Shown here in pieces: positions 34,933 through 44,758 of a stretch of 64,000 bases of DNA; position 1 is the first letter of the stretch, and every line of letters begins with the position of its first letter. The position numbers were made by a program, and so were the translations under genes. Origin of the DNA: Arenimonas soli (GTDB taxonomy: Bacteria > Pseudomonadota > Gammaproteobacteria > Xanthomonadales > Xanthomonadaceae); the NCBI RefSeq assembly GCF_014643775.1, contig NZ_BMKC01000003.1:186350-250349 (forward strand), written 5' to 3'. The notes beneath the pieces are model-generated. The model made no database searches. It saw only the letters and a list, made by a program, of their open reading frames with translations, and had not been told where the DNA came from.

Positions 34933-36942
34933 TCAGGTCCTCACCCGCAGCAGCAGCAGGCTGCCGAGCAGCAATACGGCTGCAAGGAACAGGTCGCGCA
35001 TCCAGCCCGTGCTGCCCTGGGCGAAGGCCAGGCTGCCGGCCGGCGTCGCGTTGGCCAGGCGCGTGCTGGCGAGCATCTCGTCGGCGGGGCGCGCAGGCGT
35101 CTTGTCGACCGCGACCAGGCTGGTGTAGCTGCTCACCAGGCCGTGGCGAAGCGCGACGTCGACGATGGCCGGGCGCAGGCTTTCGATGTCGCCGCCGCGG
35201 CGCAGTTCGTCTTCCAGCGCGTCGATGCGCGCCCGGCCCCAGAGCCGTGCCACGCCTGGCGCCGGCACCGATTTTTCGCTGACCAGCGCCAGCCGGCGCG
35301 ACCAGGGCTGCGGCGCCAGGCCGCGTACGGTGGCGATGCCGTCCACGCGGTCCAGGCGTGCGACCACCTGCACCGCCTCGCCCTGGTAGAGGTCGGGAAT
35401 GCGCGCCGGGTAGGCTTCGGTGACGCCCGGCCAGTCCACCTGGATGTCGCGCATGGCCGGGCGGTCGAGCCTGGCCAGCAGGCCGTCCATCTTTTCCGCG
35501 ACCTCGTTGACGTCGCGCACCACCACGCCGGTGCCGCGGCCGAGTTCAGCGGCCTTGCGCAGGAAGTGGTCGTTGGGCGCGCTGCCGATGCCGACCGGGA
35601 ACAACCGGCTCTTGCCGCGCCCCGATTCGATCAGCCGCAGCAGCTGGTCTTCGTTGCCGATCGCGGCATCGGTGGCCAGCACCACCTGGCGCAGGTAGCC
35701 CTGGGGCGCGTGGCCGGCGAAGGCGGCCACCAGCGCCGGCAGCATCTCGGTGCCGCCTTCGGCGCGCAGGGAGCGCACGAAGGCGCGGGCGCGGGCGACG
35801 TTGCCCGGCTCGGCCGGCACGGCGTCGGCGAACAGCAGGTCGAAATCGTCGTCGAAGCGGATCACGTTGAAACGATCGCCGGGGCGCAGGCGCGCCAGCG
35901 CGCGATCCGCGGCTTCGATGGCCTGGGCCATGGACGCGCCGGACATCGAGCCGGAGTTGTCGATCACCAGGATCAGTTCGCGCGGCAACGGCGCGGTCGG
36001 CAGGGTCGGCGGCACCAGCATCAGCAGCGCATAGTCTTCGCCGGCCACGCGGTCCAGGAACACGGCGCTGCGCGGCGCCTTGCTCGGCACGGGCTCCCAT
36101 TCCAGGACGAAATCGCGGTCGCTGGCTTCCACCAGGTTGCTCAGTTCGACCCGGTGCCGGCCCGCGTGGCCGAATACGGTCACGGCGTGGGTGGGGCTTT
36201 CGATGCGTTGCAGCGGCAGGCCGGCATCGATGTCGGCGACCAGGGCCACGGTGGGACCGGCGGCCACGCCGCCATCCACGCTGGCGGCTGCGGCGGGCAG
36301 GGCCTCGGGCGCCACCAGCGACGTCGCGTGCATGGCGTAGGAGGCATCGGGCGATGCGTCCGGCAGGTAGCGCGGGGTCAGCGTCAGCGGCAGGCCCAGT
36401 GAAAACACGCCGTCGCGGTAGGCCACCGGCTGCCAGTAGCGCACTTCGATCTCGACCTCTTCGCCCGGGCCGATGTTGGCCACCGCGGTCTGGAACAGGT
36501 TCGGCCGGTTCTGCGACACCAGGCTGGCGCGCTGGCCGGCCGCGGCCGCGGCTTCGTAGACGGCCTTGGCGTCTTGCTTCTCGCGGATCTCGCCTTCGAC
36601 CAGGCGTTCGCCGATGCGCAGGGTCAGGGCGCCGACGGCGGCGTTTTCCGGCAGCGGCAGCAGGTAGCGGCCCTCGCGCCACTGGCTTGAATCATTGCGG
36701 TAGGTCTGGCGCACCGACACCTCGGCCATCAGGCCGTGCACCTGCATGTGCACGCTGGTGTCCATGGCCAGGCTGGCGACCCACTGGTCGCCTTCGCGGA
36801 ACATCAGGCCCTCGGGGTCTTCGCCGGCCCAGGCCAGCAGCGGCAGCAGCGACAGCAGCAGGCCGGCCAGCCAGCGGCGGGCCCAGCCGGCCCGGCGCAG
36901 GGATCGGTAGAGGCGGGGTTTGCGGGTTTCGCGCTCGGTCAT
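34933..36942 (-). CDS. proteobacterial sortase target protein (VIT + von Willebrand A domains)
   Basis: The 669-residue protein has a signal sequence (residues 20-38, cut after AWAG), a VIT domain (about 45-190) and a vWA domain (about 320-500) with an intact MIDAS start DNSGSMS. A beta-rich region follows, then a C-terminal hydrophobic helix with a final RVRT basic tail. This is the architecture of the dedicated sortase target. Where LPXTG is expected before the helix, the sequence is FAQGSTGW (642-646 QGSTG), so the sorting signal is atypical. The start is the ATG with GGAGA upstream; the frame is open to 37023. It heads the minus-strand sortase operon. Confidence 0.9.
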   Translation of the reverse strand: MTERETRKPRLYRSLRRAGWARRWLAGLLLSLLPLLAWAGEDPEGLMFREGDQWVASLAMDTSVHMQVHGLMAEVSVRQTYRNDSSQWREGRYLLPLPENAAVGALTLRIGERLVEGEIREKQDAKAVYEAAAAAGQRASLVSQNRPNLFQTAVANIGPGEEVEIEVRYWQPVAYRDGVFSLGLPLTLTPRYLPDASPDASYAMHATSLVAPEALPAAAASVDGGVAAGPTVALVADIDAGLPLQRIESPTHAVTVFGHAGRHRVELSNLVEASDRDFVLEWEPVPSKAPRSAVFLDRVAGEDYALLMLVPPTLPTAPLPRELILVIDNSGSMSGASMAQAIEAADRALARLRPGDRFNVIRFDDDFDLLFADAVPAEPGNVARARAFVRSLRAEGGTEMLPALVAAFAGHAPQGYLRQVVLATDAAIGNEDQLLRLIESGRGKSRLFPVGIGSAPNDHFLRKAAELGRGTGVVVRDVNEVAEKMDGLLARLDRPAMRDIQVDWPGVTEAYPARIPDLYQGEAVQVVARLDRVDGIATVRGLAPQPWSRRLALVSEKSVPAPGVARLWGRARIDALEDELRRGGDIESLRPAIVDVALRHGLVSSYTSLVAVDKTPARPADEMLASTRLANATPAGSLAFAQGSTGWMRDLFLAAVLLLGSLLLLRVRT

Positions 36943-37083
36943 GGCGGCTCTCCGTGGGGACAGCTGCATCACAACGCCGCCGGCGGCCCGTCGCGGGGCA
37001 GGCCGGGGCGGGACGCTGATCAAATGTGGCCGTTTGCGGGCAACACATTGCCGGCCCGGTGCCGCTGGCCTAGGCTGGCCGCC

Positions 37084-37773
37084 ATGTCACGCACCGTTGC
37101 CATCGTCGAAGACGAACCCGCCATCCGCGACAACTACGCCGACGCCCTGCGCCGGCATGGTTACGGGGTGCTGCCCCTTGCCAGCCGCACGCAGGCGCAG
37201 GCCGCCTTCGCGCTGAAGCTTCCGGACCTGGTGATCATCGACGTCGGCCTGGGCGACGAGCCCGAAGGCGGTTTCGACCTGTGCCGGGAACTTCGCGCGA
37301 AGTCGGCGACGCTGCCGATCCTGTTCCTCACGGCGCGCGACTCCGACCTGGACGTCATCTCGGGCCTGCGCCTGGGCGCCGACGATTACCTCAGCAAGGA
37401 CACCAGCCTGCCCCAGCTCACCGCGCGCATCCATGCGCTGTTCCGGCGCATGGATTCGCTGGCGGCGCCGCGGGTGAAGGAGCAGGTGTTCCGCCTGCGC
37501 GGGCTGACGCTGGAACTCGAGCGCATGCGCGTGACCTGGAACGACCGGGACGTCGCGCTCACCGTCACCGAGTTCTGGATGGTGCACGCGATGGTGCGCT
37601 ACCCGGGCCACGTGAAAACGCGCGAACAGCTGATGCGCGAAGCCCAGGTGGTGGTCGACGACGCCACCATCACGTCCCACATCAAGCGCATCCGCCGGAA
37701 ATTCCAGGCGCTCGACCCGGCCTTCGACGACATCGACACCGTGCACGGCGCCGGTTACCGCTGGCGCGCCTGA
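37084..37773 (+). CDS. pdsR: proteobacterial dedicated sortase system response regulator
   Basis: The 229-residue OmpR/PhoB-type regulator has a receiver domain (acidic pair in IVEDEP, phosphoacceptor Asp53 in VIIDVGLGDEPEGG, Lys in LSKDTS) and a winged-helix effector (residues 130-228, TITSHIKRIRRKF). Its position, divergent from the sortase target with a 141-nt gap and directly followed by the sensor kinase, matches the regulator dedicated to class GN sortase systems. It probably controls the divergent operon through that gap. Confidence 0.88.
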   Translation: MSRTVAIVEDEPAIRDNYADALRRHGYGVLPLASRTQAQAAFALKLPDLVIIDVGLGDEPEGGFDLCRELRAKSATLPILFLTARDSDLDVISGLRLGADDYLSKDTSLPQLTARIHALFRRMDSLAAPRVKEQVFRLRGLTLELERMRVTWNDRDVALTVTEFWMVHAMVRYPGHVKTREQLMREAQVVVDDATITSHIKRIRRKFQALDPAFDDIDTVHGAGYRWRA

Positions 37774-37779
37774 GCCCGC

Positions 37780-39789
37780 ATGAGCCTGCGCGCGAAGCTG
37801 CTGCTGGTGGCCCTGTCGATCCTGGCGCTGCCCTGGGCCGGCTGGCAGTTCGTGCGGCAGATGGAAACGCTGCTGCGCCAGGGCCAGGAACAGGCCCTGC
37901 TGGCGTCCGCCGACGCCCTGGCGCGTGGCATCGCCGTGCGTCCGGGCGGCCTGCCGGCGGCGGGTGAAAGCTGGTTCGTGCATCCGCTGGACTTCGCGCC
38001 GCGGCTCGACGGCGATGCCAGCGACTGGCGCGGCGCCACTGCGGTGCCGCTGGTTTTTGGTGGCCCGAAGCCCTGGGTGCGCGTCGTCGCCGGCCGCGCC
38101 AGCGAACGCCTGCACCTGTGGATTTCCGTGGACGACGCCAGCCCGCAGCGCGGCGACGCACATTGGCCGGCCGACCTGGCCTTCGACCGCCTGCACCTGC
38201 GGGTGCTGGGCCGGGGCGGCGAGCTGGCGCTGCGCCTGGCCAACGCCGGACCCGGCGAGCTGCGCGTGGCCGGCGAAGACGGCCTGCCGCCGCCCGTGCG
38301 CGTCGAAGGCGCCTGGCGCGAACGCGAAGGCGGTTACGACGTCGAACTGGCCCTGCCGCAGGACTTCAGCGTTCGCGCGATCGGGCTGCGGGTGCAGGAC
38401 GTGGACGCCGGCGGCGCCATCCGTTCCGCCGGCACGCTCGACGGCGCCGGCCTGGTCCGGCCCGCACCGCTGCACGGGGTCCTGGCTTCGCTCGAGCCGG
38501 TCCTGCAGGCCCTGGCACCCGAAGGCATGCGCGTGCGCGTGGCCGACCGCGACGGCTGGGTGCTGGCCCGGGCCGGTGAACTTCGCGCCGATCAGTCCGA
38601 AGAGGACATCCTGCCCTGGCGGCGCGGCATCTACCGGGCCCTGCTGTTCCGCGACGTCACCGCGACCGCGAACGAGCCGCCCACGGCGCGACGGCTGCTG
38701 CGCGCCGAAGTGGCCCGGGCCGTGGCCGGCGCACCGGCCGTGGCCTGGCGCCGCGATCCGGCCGGCGCCCGCCTGCTGCTGTCGGCGGCGGTGCCGCTGG
38801 AAGTGGCGGGGCAGGTGCGCGGCGCGGTGCTGATCGAACGCTCGAACTCCGAAGTGCTGCTGCTCACCGACCAGGCCTTTTCGGGCCTGCTTGGCGTCAG
38901 CCTGGTCGCCTTCCTGGCCTCGGGCGGCATCATCCTGCTGTTCGCCACGCGCCTGGGCCAGCGCATCCGCCGCCTGCGCGACGCCGCCGAACACGCGCTC
39001 GACCGCGAAGGCCGGGTCACGCCCTTCCCGCGCACCAGCGCCCGCGACGAAATCGGCGACCTGTCGCGCAGCTTCGCCCGCCTGCTCGACCAGGTGGCGG
39101 CCTACACCGACTACCTGCGTTCGCTGTCGGGCAAGCTCTCGCATGAACTGAACACGCCGCTGGCGATCGTGCGGACCTCGCTCGACAACCTCGACGATGC
39201 CCGGCTCGACCCGCAGGCGCGGGTGGTGGTGGCGCGTGCCCGCGACGGCGTCGAACGCATGGGCCACCTGGTGCGCACCATGAGCGAGGTCACCCGCATC
39301 GAACACGCCATCGAAGCCGCCGAGGCCGAAGACCTGGACCTGCGCGCCCTGCTGCAGGGCTGCGCCGATGCCTACGAGGCCCTGCTGGCGCCGCGCTCGT
39401 TGCGGCTGGACCTGCCGCCCGGCCCGCTGCCGTTGCGCGCGGCGCCCGACCTGCTGGTGCAGGCCCTGGACAAGCTGGTGGACAACGCCCGCGGCTTTAC
39501 GTCCGAGCGCGGCTGGGTGCGCCTGTCGGCGACCCGGGAACAGGGCGGGGTGCGCATCGCCCTGGCCAACCAGGGGCCGCTGCTGCCCGAGGCCATGCGC
39601 GGCCGGTTGTTCGATTCGCTGGTGAGCCTGCGCGACAGCTCCCAGCGCGCCGAAGGCGCCGCCCACCTGGGCTTCGGCCTGTACGTGGTGCGCCTGGTGG
39701 CCGACCTGCACCGCGGCCACGCGGAGGCCCACAACCTGCCGGCCGGCGACGGCGTCGAGTTCGTGCTTCACTTGCGCGGCATGCCCTGA
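37780..39789 (+). CDS. pdsS: proteobacterial dedicated sortase system histidine kinase
   Basis: The 669-residue sensor kinase has TM helices at residues 6-24 and about 363-385 bracketing a large periplasmic domain. That domain starts with HPLDFAPRLDGDASDWRG, a pattern seen in CBM9-like carbohydrate-binding modules. A HAMP linker follows, then the phosphoacceptor helix LSHELNTPLAIV near residue 449 and an HATPase domain (KLVDNARGF, LGFGLYVVRLV). It would phosphorylate the adjacent regulator, 6 nt upstream in the same operon. The sensed ligand is not known. Confidence 0.88.
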   Translation: MSLRAKLLLVALSILALPWAGWQFVRQMETLLRQGQEQALLASADALARGIAVRPGGLPAAGESWFVHPLDFAPRLDGDASDWRGATAVPLVFGGPKPWVRVVAGRASERLHLWISVDDASPQRGDAHWPADLAFDRLHLRVLGRGGELALRLANAGPGELRVAGEDGLPPPVRVEGAWREREGGYDVELALPQDFSVRAIGLRVQDVDAGGAIRSAGTLDGAGLVRPAPLHGVLASLEPVLQALAPEGMRVRVADRDGWVLARAGELRADQSEEDILPWRRGIYRALLFRDVTATANEPPTARRLLRAEVARAVAGAPAVAWRRDPAGARLLLSAAVPLEVAGQVRGAVLIERSNSEVLLLTDQAFSGLLGVSLVAFLASGGIILLFATRLGQRIRRLRDAAEHALDREGRVTPFPRTSARDEIGDLSRSFARLLDQVAAYTDYLRSLSGKLSHELNTPLAIVRTSLDNLDDARLDPQARVVVARARDGVERMGHLVRTMSEVTRIEHAIEAAEAEDLDLRALLQGCADAYEALLAPRSLRLDLPPGPLPLRAAPDLLVQALDKLVDNARGFTSERGWVRLSATREQGGVRIALANQGPLLPEAMRGRLFDSLVSLRDSSQRAEGAAHLGFGLYVVRLVADLHRGHAEAHNLPAGDGVEFVLHLRGMP

Positions 39790-39838
39790 GCCAAACGCGG
39801 CGGATATACTCGGGGCCTGCCAAACACGGGCGCCGTGC

Positions 39839-41314
39839 GTGATTTCCGCCGAACAGTTCAAGACCCTGGCCCAGGCCGGCCACAACCGCATCCCGGTGGT
39901 GCGCGAAGTGCTTTCCGACCTCGACACCCCGCTGTCGGTGTACCTGAAGCTGGCCGATGGCCCGCACACCTACCTCTTCGAATCGGTGGAAGGCGGCGAA
40001 ACCTGGGGTCGTTATTCGATCATCGGCCTGCCGGCGCGCCGCACCTACACCTTCCGCGGCCACCAGCTGGAGGTGCGTGAACACGGCGAAGTCGTCGAGA
40101 CCCGCGGGCTCGAGGACCCCCTGGCCGAGGTCGACCGGCTGCGCGCCTCGTTCAAGGTGCCGCGCATCCCGGAACTGCCCGGCTTCACCGGCGGGCTGGT
40201 GGGTTATTTCGGCTTCGAGACCATCGGCTGGATCGAATCGCGACTGGCCGGCGGCGACAAGCCCGACCAGCTGGGCACGCCCGATGCGCTGCTGATGCTC
40301 AGCGAAGAGCTGGCGGTCTTCGACAATCTGAAGGGCCGCCTGTACCTGGTGGTGCACGCCAACCCGGAAGAGCCGCAGGCGTATGCCCGCGCCGTGCGCC
40401 GGCTGGACGAACTGGTGCACCGCCTTCGCCACTCCGGCCGCAGCTATCCGGACGTGCTCGACCCGTCGCTGCTGCAGGAACAGGACTTCGTGTCGGGCTT
40501 CACCCGCGAAGGCTTCCTGGCGGCGGTGGAACGCTGCAAGGAATACATCCGCGCCGGCGACATCTTCCAGGTGGTGCTTAGCCAGCGCTTGAGCGTGCCC
40601 TTCCGCGCCCGGCCGGTGGACGTGTACCGGGCGCTGCGCGCGCTCAATCCGTCGCCCTACATGTACTTCCTCGACCTGGGCGACACCCAGGTGGTGGGCA
40701 GTTCGCCGGAAATCCTGGTGCGCCTGCAGGGCGGGGAAGTGACGGTGCGCCCGATCGCCGGCACCCGCCCACGCGGCGACACGCCCGAGGCCGACGCCGC
40801 GCTGGAGGCCGAACTGCTGGCCGACCCCAAGGAGCGCGCCGAACACCTGATGCTGATCGACCTGGGCCGCAACGACGTCGGCCGGGTCGCCAACCCGGGC
40901 AGCGTCACCGTGCCCGACCGTTTCATCATCGAACGCTATTCGCACGTGATGCACATCGTCAGCGAAGTGCGTGGCCAGCTGCAGCCGGGCCTGGGTTTCG
41001 CCGACGTCATCAAGGCCACCTTCCCGGCCGGCACCGTTAGCGGCGCACCCAAGATCCGCGCGCTGGAAGTCATCCGCGAGCTCGAGCCGGTCAAGCGCAA
41101 CATCTATTCGGGCGCCGTGGGCTACCTGAACTGGTGGGGCGACGCCGACACCGCCATCGCCATCCGCACCGCGGTCATCCAGGACGGTCGCCTGCACGTG
41201 CAGGCCGGCGCGGGCATCGTGCACGACTCCGATCCGCAGAAGGAGTGGGAAGAGACGATGAACAAGGGGCGCGCCCTGTTCCGGGCCGTGGCCCAGGCCG
41301 CGGGCGGGCTCTGA
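39839..41314 (+). CDS. trpE: anthranilate synthase component I
   Basis: The 491-residue enzyme makes anthranilate from chorismate with the TrpG amidotransferase. It shows the N-terminal regulatory PLSVYLKL and GRYSIIG regions, NPSPYMYFL of the feedback pocket, and the catalytic GTRPRGDTPEAD and LIDLGRNDVGRV motifs, ending AGAGIVHDSDP. The start is GTG; no strong ribosome site is visible. A TATACT box lies at 39804-39809. Trp pathway genes follow, but a diguanylate cyclase gene separates it from trpG. Confidence 0.95.
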   Translation: MISAEQFKTLAQAGHNRIPVVREVLSDLDTPLSVYLKLADGPHTYLFESVEGGETWGRYSIIGLPARRTYTFRGHQLEVREHGEVVETRGLEDPLAEVDRLRASFKVPRIPELPGFTGGLVGYFGFETIGWIESRLAGGDKPDQLGTPDALLMLSEELAVFDNLKGRLYLVVHANPEEPQAYARAVRRLDELVHRLRHSGRSYPDVLDPSLLQEQDFVSGFTREGFLAAVERCKEYIRAGDIFQVVLSQRLSVPFRARPVDVYRALRALNPSPYMYFLDLGDTQVVGSSPEILVRLQGGEVTVRPIAGTRPRGDTPEADAALEAELLADPKERAEHLMLIDLGRNDVGRVANPGSVTVPDRFIIERYSHVMHIVSEVRGQLQPGLGFADVIKATFPAGTVSGAPKIRALEVIRELEPVKRNIYSGAVGYLNWWGDADTAIAIRTAVIQDGRLHVQAGAGIVHDSDPQKEWEETMNKGRALFRAVAQAAGGL

Positions 41315-41315
41315 G

Positions 41316-43058
41316 TTGCCGGGGTTGGAAGGCTTCTTCCTACGCATCCACCCCCGCAGCGCCGGGCTGCGGCTTTGGCTGGGGCTGAGCTTCGGCATGC
41401 TGGCGATCGCGCTGGTGGCCGTGCTTGCCTGGCAGGTCGAGCGGGTTTCCGCCGAAAAGCTGCAGGACGACATCGGCCTGCGCCTGCAGACCCGCGCCAT
41501 GGCCCTGGCTGGCCGCCTGGACCGCGGCCTGTTCGAACGCCTCAACGACATGCGGTCGATGGCGCTGATGCCCATGCTCGACCAGCCCGAGCAGAACGAG
41601 CAGGCGCTTCGCGATTTGTTCGACCTGATGCAGCTCAACTATCCGGACTACGTCTGGATCGGGGTGGTCGGTGTCGACGGCAGGGTTCGGGTCGGCAGCC
41701 GCGGACTGCTGGAAGGGGAGGATGCCTCCAAGCGCCCCTGGTTCATTGCAGGGCGCAAGGATCCCTATGTTGGCGATCTGCACGGTGCCCTGCTGCTTTC
41801 GAAGTACCTGACCGGACCCGGCGGCGAACCGTTGAGCGTGCTCGATGTGGCGGCCCCCGTGCACGACGACTTCGGCGCCGTGGTCGGCGTCATGGTCGCC
41901 CAGCTGTCGTGGCGATGGGCGGAAGGACTGCGCCAGGACCAGATGCTCCCCAGTCGTGCCAACGATCCGGTAGAGGTTTTTTTCCTCGACAAGGCCGGAA
42001 AAGTGGTCATGGGGCCGGAGGCCATGCGCGGACAGATGCTCGACGTGCCCAGCGCCAGGGCCGTTCGCGAGGGCCAGCGCGGCGCGGTGCTGGAAACCTG
42101 GCCCGACGGCGAGCAGTACCTCACGGGCTTCGTGCCGACCCGGGGCCACGAATCCTACGAAGGCCTGGGCTGGACGGTGCTGGTGCGCAAGGAGGCCGAC
42201 ATGGCCTTCGAGCCGGTGCAGGAGCTGAGCCGGCAGATCTGGCTGGCGGCGGCGGTCTTCACCCTGCTGTTCCTGCTGCTGGGCACGGTGATGGCCCGTT
42301 GGATCGGCGCCCCCCTGCACGCGCTGTCGGTGGCCGCAGGGCGCATCCAGGCGCGGGAACCCGACGCTGCGTTCCCGCCCGAGCGGGGTTATCGCGAAGC
42401 CCGCGAACTCACCGTGGCCCTGCGCGGCCTGGTGGAGGACCTTACCCTGCGCGAGCGGGAGCTCACCGACATGGCCGCCGGCCTGGAACAACGCGTGCGC
42501 GAGCGCACCCAGGCCCTGAGCGAGGCCAATGCCCAGCTCGAAGTGCTGGCGATGACCGACGCCCTGACCGGCCTGGCCAACCGCCGCCACTTCGGCGACC
42601 AGCTGGCCCGCGAAACCACCCGCGCCGCGGAAACCGGCCGGCCGTTGAGCCTGGTGACGCTGGACATCGACCACTTCAAGGCCATCAACGACCAGCACGG
42701 GCACCCGGCCGGCGACGCGGTGCTGCGCCGCATCGCGCTGCTGCTGGAGGAACAGGTGCGTGGCAGCGACCTGCTGGCGCGCGTCGGCGGCGAGGAGTTC
42801 GCGGTGCTTGCGGTGGACACCGGCATGATCGAAGCCGGCCAGCTGGCCGAACGCCTGCGCGCGGCCGTCGAGGATGCCGGGTCGTTTGCCGTGGGGCACG
42901 CGTCGATCGCGGTGACCATCAGCCTGGGCGTGGTCACCCGCCGCATCCAGGCCGGCGAATTGGCCCGCGCCCCCGAACGCCTGCTCGCCGCCGCCGACGA
43001 CGCGCTCTACCGGGCCAAGCGCAACGGTCGCAACCGGGTCGAAGTGGCGCCGGGCTGA
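41316..43058 (+). CDS. dCache-HAMP-GGDEF diguanylate cyclase
   Basis: The 580-residue protein has TM helices near residues 22-42 and 305-330 around a periplasmic Cache-type sensor (typical [18 protein letters not shown]). A HAMP linker, a coiled coil ([20 protein letters not shown]) and a GGDEF domain follow. The active site is [10 protein letters not shown], preceded at the correct distance by RGSD, the inhibitory I-site. It should make c-di-GMP in response to an external small molecule, with product feedback. The likely start is TTG one base after the trpE stop, so it is coupled to trpE. Confidence 0.88.
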   Translation: MPGLEGFFLRIHPRSAGLRLWLGLSFGMLAIALVAVLAWQVERVSAEKLQDDIGLRLQTRAMALAGRLDRGLFERLNDMRSMALMPMLDQPEQNEQALRDLFDLMQLNYPDYVWIGVVGVDGRVRVGSRGLLEGEDASKRPWFIAGRKDPYVGDLHGALLLSKYLTGPGGEPLSVLDVAAPVHDDFGAVVGVMVAQLSWRWAEGLRQDQMLPSRANDPVEVFFLDKAGKVVMGPEAMRGQMLDVPSARAVREGQRGAVLETWPDGEQYLTGFVPTRGHESYEGLGWTVLVRKEADMAFEPVQELSRQIWLAAAVFTLLFLLLGTVMARWIGAPLHALSVAAGRIQAREPDAAFPPERGYREARELTVALRGLVEDLTLRERELTDMAAGLEQRVRERTQALSEANAQLEVLAMTDALTGLANRRHFGDQLARETTRAAETGRPLSLVTLDIDHFKAINDQHGHPAGDAVLRRIALLLEEQVRGSDLLARVGGEEFAVLAVDTGMIEAGQLAERLRAAVEDAGSFAVGHASIAVTISLGVVTRRIQAGELARAPERLLAAADDALYRAKRNGRNRVEVAPG

Positions 43059-43065
43059 AGCCGCA

Positions 43066-43081
43066 GGCCGTATAATCGGCC
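43066..43081 (+). promoter_or_regulatory. -10 element within an inverted repeat upstream of trpG
   Basis: A perfect TATAAT (43071-43076) sits exactly inside an inverted repeat GGCCG/CGGCC, 32 nt before the trpG ATG. No consensus -35 was found at 17 nt. It suggests a separate promoter for trpGDC and possibly an operator covering the -10 region. Confidence 0.5.
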
Positions 43082-43107
43082 GCTTCCCGGGTTTCACAAG
43101 CGCCGCC

Positions 43108-43695
43108 ATGCTGTTGATGATCGATAACTACGACAGCTTCACCTACAACCTCGTTCAGTACCTGGGCGAGCTTGGGCAGGACGTGAAGGTGGTGCGCAAC
43201 GACGAGCTGACCGTGGCCCAGATAGCGGCCCTGGCGCCCGAACGCATCGTCATCTCGCCCGGGCCGTGCACGCCCAACGAGGCTGGCGTGTCGCTGCAAG
43301 TGCTGGAAAAGCTGTCGGGCCAGGTACCCATCCTGGGCGTCTGCCTGGGCCACCAGAGCCTGGGCCAGGCTTTCGGCGGCAAGGTGGTGCGCGCGCGCAC
43401 GATCATGCACGGCAAGACCTCGCCCATCCGGCACAAGGGCCTGGGCGTGTTCGCGGGCCTGCCCGATTCCTTCGAAGCCACCCGCTACCATTCGCTGGTG
43501 GTGGAAAGGGAGTCGCTGCCCGACTGCCTTGAAATCACCGCCTGGACGGAAAATCCCGATGGTTCGATGGACGAGATCATGGGCCTGCGCCACAAGTCGC
43601 TGCCGGTCGAAGGCGTGCAGTTCCACCCCGAATCGATACTCACGCAGCATGGGCACGACATGTTGCGTAACTTCCTTCAGGCCAGCCGCGCCTGA
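43108..43695 (+). CDS. trpG: anthranilate synthase component II (glutamine amidotransferase)
   Basis: The 195-residue class I amidotransferase supplies ammonia to TrpE; it may also serve p-aminobenzoate synthesis, as in many bacteria. It shows [15 protein letters not shown], the nucleophile in GVCLGHQ, and the His/Glu pair in VQFHPESI. It starts 49 nt after the diguanylate cyclase gene with its own -10-like TATAAT. trpD follows 14 nt downstream. Confidence 0.95.
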   Translation: MLLMIDNYDSFTYNLVQYLGELGQDVKVVRNDELTVAQIAALAPERIVISPGPCTPNEAGVSLQVLEKLSGQVPILGVCLGHQSLGQAFGGKVVRARTIMHGKTSPIRHKGLGVFAGLPDSFEATRYHSLVVERESLPDCLEITAWTENPDGSMDEIMGLRHKSLPVEGVQFHPESILTQHGHDMLRNFLQASRA

Positions 43696-43718
43696 AGGCG
43701 CCCCCACAGGTGATGCCG

Positions 43719-44753
43719 ATGCCGATCAAGCCGCAGGATGCGCTCCAGCGCATCATCGAAAACCGCGAGATCTTCCACGACGAAATGGTCGACCTGATGC
43801 GCCAGGTGATGCGCGGCGACGTTTCGCCCGTGCTCACCGCCGCGATCCTGTCGGGCCTGCGCGTGAAGAAGGAAACCGTCGGCGAGATCGCCGGCGCCGC
43901 GCGGGTGATGCGCGAGTTCTCGGCCAAGGTGACCGTGCCCGACGCCCATAATTTCGTCGACATCGTCGGCACCGGTGGCGACGGCGCGCATACTTTCAAC
44001 ATCTCCACGGCCAGCATGTTCGTGGTGGCCGCGGCCGGCGCCAAGGTGGCCAAGCACGGCAACCGCAGCGTGTCGTCCAAGTCCGGCAGCGCCGACGTGC
44101 TTGAAGCCCTGGGCGCGGTGATCGAACTGCAGCCCGACCAGGTCTCGGCCTGCATCGCGCAAACCGGCATGGGCTTCATGTTCGCGCCCATCCACCACCC
44201 GGCCATGAAGAACGTGGCGCCGGTGCGCAAGGAAATGGGCGTGCGCACCCTGTTCAACATCCTGGGCCCGCTGACCAACCCCGCCGACGCGCCGAACATC
44301 CTGATGGGCGTGTTCCACCCCGACCTGGTCGGCATCCAGGTGCGCGTGCTCCAGCGCCTGGGCGCCAAGCGCGCGATGGTGGTCTGGGGCCGCGACGGCA
44401 TGGACGAAATTTCGCTTGGCGGCGCCACCATGGTCGGCGAACTGCGCGGCAATGAAGTGGTGGAATACGAAATCCACCCCGAAGACTTCGGCATCCCGAT
44501 GGCCGCCAGCCGCAACCTGCGCGTCGAAAACGCCGACCAGTCGCGGGAGATGCTGCTCGAGGCCCTGGACGGCAAGGATGGCCTGCCGCGGGAAATCGTC
44601 GCGCTCAACGCCGGCGCCGCGCTGTACGCGGCCGGCCGTGCGGTTTCGATCGCCGACGGCATCGGCCAGGCCCGCGCCGCGCTCGAAGGCGGCAAGGCCC
44701 GCGCCAAGCTCGATGAATTCGTCGCGGCCACGCGCCGCCTGGCCGGGAACTGA
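43719..44753 (+). CDS. trpD: anthranilate phosphoribosyltransferase
   Basis: The 344-residue enzyme transfers the phosphoribosyl group of PRPP to anthranilate. Motifs include [38 protein letters not shown] and NILGPLTNP. The start [11 protein letters not shown] matches the family and has AGGTGA 5 nt upstream; GTG and ATG codons at 43710 and 43713 would add two or three residues. It lies between trpG and an ABM-domain gene. Confidence 0.95.
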   Translation: MPIKPQDALQRIIENREIFHDEMVDLMRQVMRGDVSPVLTAAILSGLRVKKETVGEIAGAARVMREFSAKVTVPDAHNFVDIVGTGGDGAHTFNISTASMFVVAAAGAKVAKHGNRSVSSKSGSADVLEALGAVIELQPDQVSACIAQTGMGFMFAPIHHPAMKNVAPVRKEMGVRTLFNILGPLTNPADAPNILMGVFHPDLVGIQVRVLQRLGAKRAMVVWGRDGMDEISLGGATMVGELRGNEVVEYEIHPEDFGIPMAASRNLRVENADQSREMLLEALDGKDGLPREIVALNAGAALYAAGRAVSIADGIGQARAALEGGKARAKLDEFVAATRRLAGN

Positions 44754-44758
44754 CCGCC

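Noticed and set aside
37087-39969. 960-codon open frame on the minus strand opposite the response regulator and kinase genes
   Set aside because: It is antisense to two well-recognised genes, has low-complexity Gln/His/Arg/Val composition caused by high GC content, and no domain.
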